Shown here one piece after another: positions 23,144 through 24,830 of a stretch of DNA of 24,830 bases. The notes beneath the pieces are model-generated. The model had not been told where the DNA came from and ran no database searches. It worked only from the letters and a program-made list of their open reading frames with translations. Both the position numbers and the translations under genes were made by a program. Position 1 is the stretch's first letter. Every line of letters starts with the position of its first letter. Origin of the DNA: Actinomycetes bacterium (lineage in GTDB: Bacteria > Actinomycetota > Actinomycetes > S36-B12 > UBA10799); NCBI GenBank assembly GCA_029779995.1, contig JAKOZM010000415.1, positions 1-24,830 on the forward strand. The letters are read 5' to 3'.

Positions 23144-24144
23144 AAGAACACCGAGCGGCGCGCCACCAGCAGGCGGTACAGGGTCTGCTGGATCGTCTCG
23201 CGCACCTGATCAGTCAGGTCGAACACCAGCATCGGGTCGTCGGCCGCTGCCTCACCGAAGTCGTCGGTCAGGATCGGCTCGCCGAATTCGATGATCCACT
23301 TACTCGGCAGCGGCACCATCCCCAACGGGCCGAGCCAGGGGAACGTCGGTGTGATCGGGAAGTACGGCGCTCCGAGCATCCGCGCCAACAACTTGGCGTT
23401 GCCGACGATCGGGTAGATCTCCTCGGCCCCCACGATCGAGCACGGGATGATCGGGGTCTTGGTGCGCAGCGCCGCGGCAACAAAACCGCCCCGGCCGAAA
23501 CGCTGCAACTTGTACCGCTCGCTGAAGGGTTTGCCGATCCCCTTGAAACCCTCCGGCCACACCCCGACCAGTTCCCCGTTGGACAGCAAGCGCTCTGCAT
23601 CCGGCGCGCAGGCCAGCGTCGATCCGGATTTCCGGGCGAAGTCGGCGACGATCGGCAGTTGGAAGACGAAGTCGGCGCCGAGCATCCGCAGATGCCGGTG
23701 GGCCGGGTGGTGATCCCAGATCGCCAACTGCGTCATCATCGAGTCGATGGCCACGGTGCCGGAGTGGTTGGCGACCAGCAGGGCACCACCGGTGTCCGGA
23801 ATGTTCTCCAGGCCCCGGGTCTCGATCCGAAACCACTTGGAATACAAGGGGCGCAGGGGGGCCAACAGCACCCGGTCGGTCAGTTCCTCGTCGAAGCCGA
23901 AGTCGTCAACCTGGAAGTCGCCGGTGATCCTGCGGCGCAGGAAGGCCAGCGCACTGGCCACGCGAGTGTCCCAGTCGACCTGCTCCTGGGTACCGGGCAG
24001 CGGCTCGTGATCGGGCATCACATCCTCCACCGGCGCCGTGCTGGAGCGGCTGGCGCGGGCACCGGAGGCCGTCGCCTTCTTCTTGGCCGGAGGCTTCTTC
24101 TTCGGATCCTTGCCCTTGATCGGGATCACGCGTGCGTCAGGCAC
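23140..24144 (-). CDS. PlsC-type lysophospholipid/glycerol-phosphate acyltransferase
   Basis: The 334-residue protein has a Lys/Ala-rich N-terminal extension (PKKKPPAKKK, residues about 14-23), followed by an acyltransferase domain from about residue 95. The motif I histidine is in NHSGTVAID (126-134), where the next aspartate is seven residues after His127 rather than five as in the usual HX4D, a spacing I associate with the actinobacterial NHSGT subfamily. WPEGFKG (196-202) is the substrate-binding motif and TPIIPCSIVGAEE follows. It likely acylates a glycerolipid at the cytoplasmic membrane face. The GTG start at 24144 overlaps the epimerase stop by 8 nt, so the two genes are probably co-transcribed. 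Confidence 0.88.
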   Translation of the reverse strand: MPDARVIPIKGKDPKKKPPAKKKATASGARASRSSTAPVEDVMPDHEPLPGTQEQVDWDTRVASALAFLRRRITGDFQVDDFGFDEELTDRVLLAPLRPLYSKWFRIETRGLENIPDTGGALLVANHSGTVAIDSMMTQLAIWDHHPAHRHLRMLGADFVFQLPIVADFARKSGSTLACAPDAERLLSNGELVGVWPEGFKGIGKPFSERYKLQRFGRGGFVAAALRTKTPIIPCSIVGAEEIYPIVGNAKLLARMLGAPYFPITPTFPWLGPLGMVPLPSKWIIEFGEPILTDDFGEAAADDPMLVFDLTDQVRETIQQTLYRLLVARRSVFF

Positions 24145-24830
24145 CGGCGGTTTCCTTTCCGGTCAGCAGTGACAGCATGTGCGACTCGAGGCTCTCGATG
24201 CGTTCCGGCGGCAACAGGCGGTTGAGGTTGTGCGCCTCGACGAAGGCGTCGAAGGTCTCGCTGGTGGTGTGTTGCGGGACGAACCCGAAGGACGTCCGCA
24301 TCCTGGTCGTGTCGATGCCGCGGCCGTAGGTGAGGAAGCGCACCTGCTCCGGGGAGAAGTCGGCCAGGCCCATCCGTCGGAACATCGCCCCGACAGCGAA
24401 TGCGAAGCGGCTGGCGACAGGCACCATGGGCCGGCCCGCCCGGCGGACTGCCTGCGAGACCAGGATGACCCCGTCACCGGCGACGTTGAATGTGCCCGGG
24501 TGATCCTCCACCGTGGCCCGGCGCAAGGCATCGAGGCCGTCGTCCTCGTGGATGAACTGCAGGCGGGCGTCGTAACCGAGCACCACGGGGATGACTGGCA
24601 GCGAGAAGTACGTGGCCATGGGGGTTTGCACCCGAGGACCGAAGAAGTTCGCGAAGCGCAGCGTGGTCACCATCACGTCGGGACGGCGGCGCGCGAAACC
24701 TCGCACATAACCCTCGACCTCGACGCTGTCCTTGGCCCAGCCTGAACCTGGCGCGTGTTTGGGCTCCATCTCCTCGGTGAACATCGCGGGATCCTTGGGC
24801 CCCGCGCCGTACACCGACGACGTGGACTTC
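24137..24830 (-). CDS. NAD-dependent epimerase/dehydratase family protein (5' end outside window)
   Basis: The visible C-terminal ~230 residues of an extended short-chain dehydrogenase begin with STSSVYGAG, the region holding the active-site serine and tyrosine neighbourhood (SSxxVYG). LRFANFFGPRVQTP follows, then IHEDDGLDALRRAT, the nucleotide-sugar-epimerase-like cofactor/substrate block, and FNVAGDG. The NAD-binding Rossmann glycines lie beyond the right edge. The YxxxK tyrosine cannot be seen clearly in its usual place after VYG. The substrate is unknown. It overlaps the downstream acyltransferase gene by 8 nt and appears to be the first visible gene of that operon. Confidence 0.8.
   Translation of the reverse strand, partial: KSTSSVYGAGPKDPAMFTEEMEPKHAPGSGWAKDSVEVEGYVRGFARRRPDVMVTTLRFANFFGPRVQTPMATYFSLPVIPVVLGYDARLQFIHEDDGLDALRRATVEDHPGTFNVAGDGVILVSQAVRRAGRPMVPVASRFAFAVGAMFRRMGLADFSPEQVRFLTYGRGIDTTRMRTSFGFVPQHTTSETFDAFVEAHNLNRLLPPERIESLESHMLSLLTGKETAGA

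Overview
The window is high-GC, tightly packed DNA from an actinobacterium. This rests on three things seen together: the rex-hemA-hemC-hemD-hemB order in one transcription unit, GTG as a very frequent start codon, and actinobacterial families such as DUF3054, DUF4333 and a rhomboid-like protein. I cannot name a genus. No rRNA, tRNA, insertion sequence, phage gene or CRISPR array is visible.

Layout. Positions 1-600 (-) hold the start of an unidentified membrane protein that runs off the left edge. A gene-poor stretch (607-949) carries three copies of a 17-nt motif, two of them forming an 18-bp perfect inverted repeat. A small CxxC protein (950-1306, -) and a DUF3054 membrane protein (1356-1706, +) are divergent. 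From 5985 down to 1645 (-) lies a TPP-riboswitch-controlled thiamine uptake operon: binding lipoprotein, two-domain permease, ATPase, and a rhomboid-like membrane protein as a fourth gene. A PQ-loop (SWEET-like) membrane protein (6014-6613, +) is divergent from it. Next come an FtsX/MacB-type ABC permease with no ATPase beside it (6603-9128, -), an OatA-like O-acyltransferase (9180-11057, -) and a secreted seven-bladed beta-propeller protein (11206-12408, +).

Positions 12416-14826 (-) hold three closely spaced genes: a small secreted DUF4333 protein, an OLD/DUF3696-type ATPase, and a 354-residue partner whose C-terminal motif resembles the phospholipase-D-like domain of eukaryotic MITD1. The ATPase and partner overlap by 4 nt. 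This pair is the best candidate here for an undescribed conflict or defence-like system.

Positions 15004-20467 (-) are the redox-controlled tetrapyrrole operon: Rex repressor, glutamyl-tRNA reductase, porphobilinogen deaminase, a CobA-like/HemD fusion and porphobilinogen synthase, nearly all joined by ATGA/GTGA overlaps, with a probable Rex operator in the promoter. Upstream are a glutaredoxin-like protein and an AMP-forming acyl-CoA ligase (-), a HAD-IB phosphatase (+), a PlsC-type acyltransferase (-) and the 3' part of an NAD-dependent epimerase (-) that runs off the right edge.

Functional logic. The right half combines heme precursor synthesis under NADH/NAD+ control with lipid-handling enzymes. 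The left half is mostly envelope and transport functions. Several plus-strand genes appear to be transcribed from TAnnnT -10 boxes 6-7 nt before a GTG, which suggests leaderless mRNAs. Opposing genes often overlap or nearly touch at their 3' ends, leaving no room for conventional terminators.
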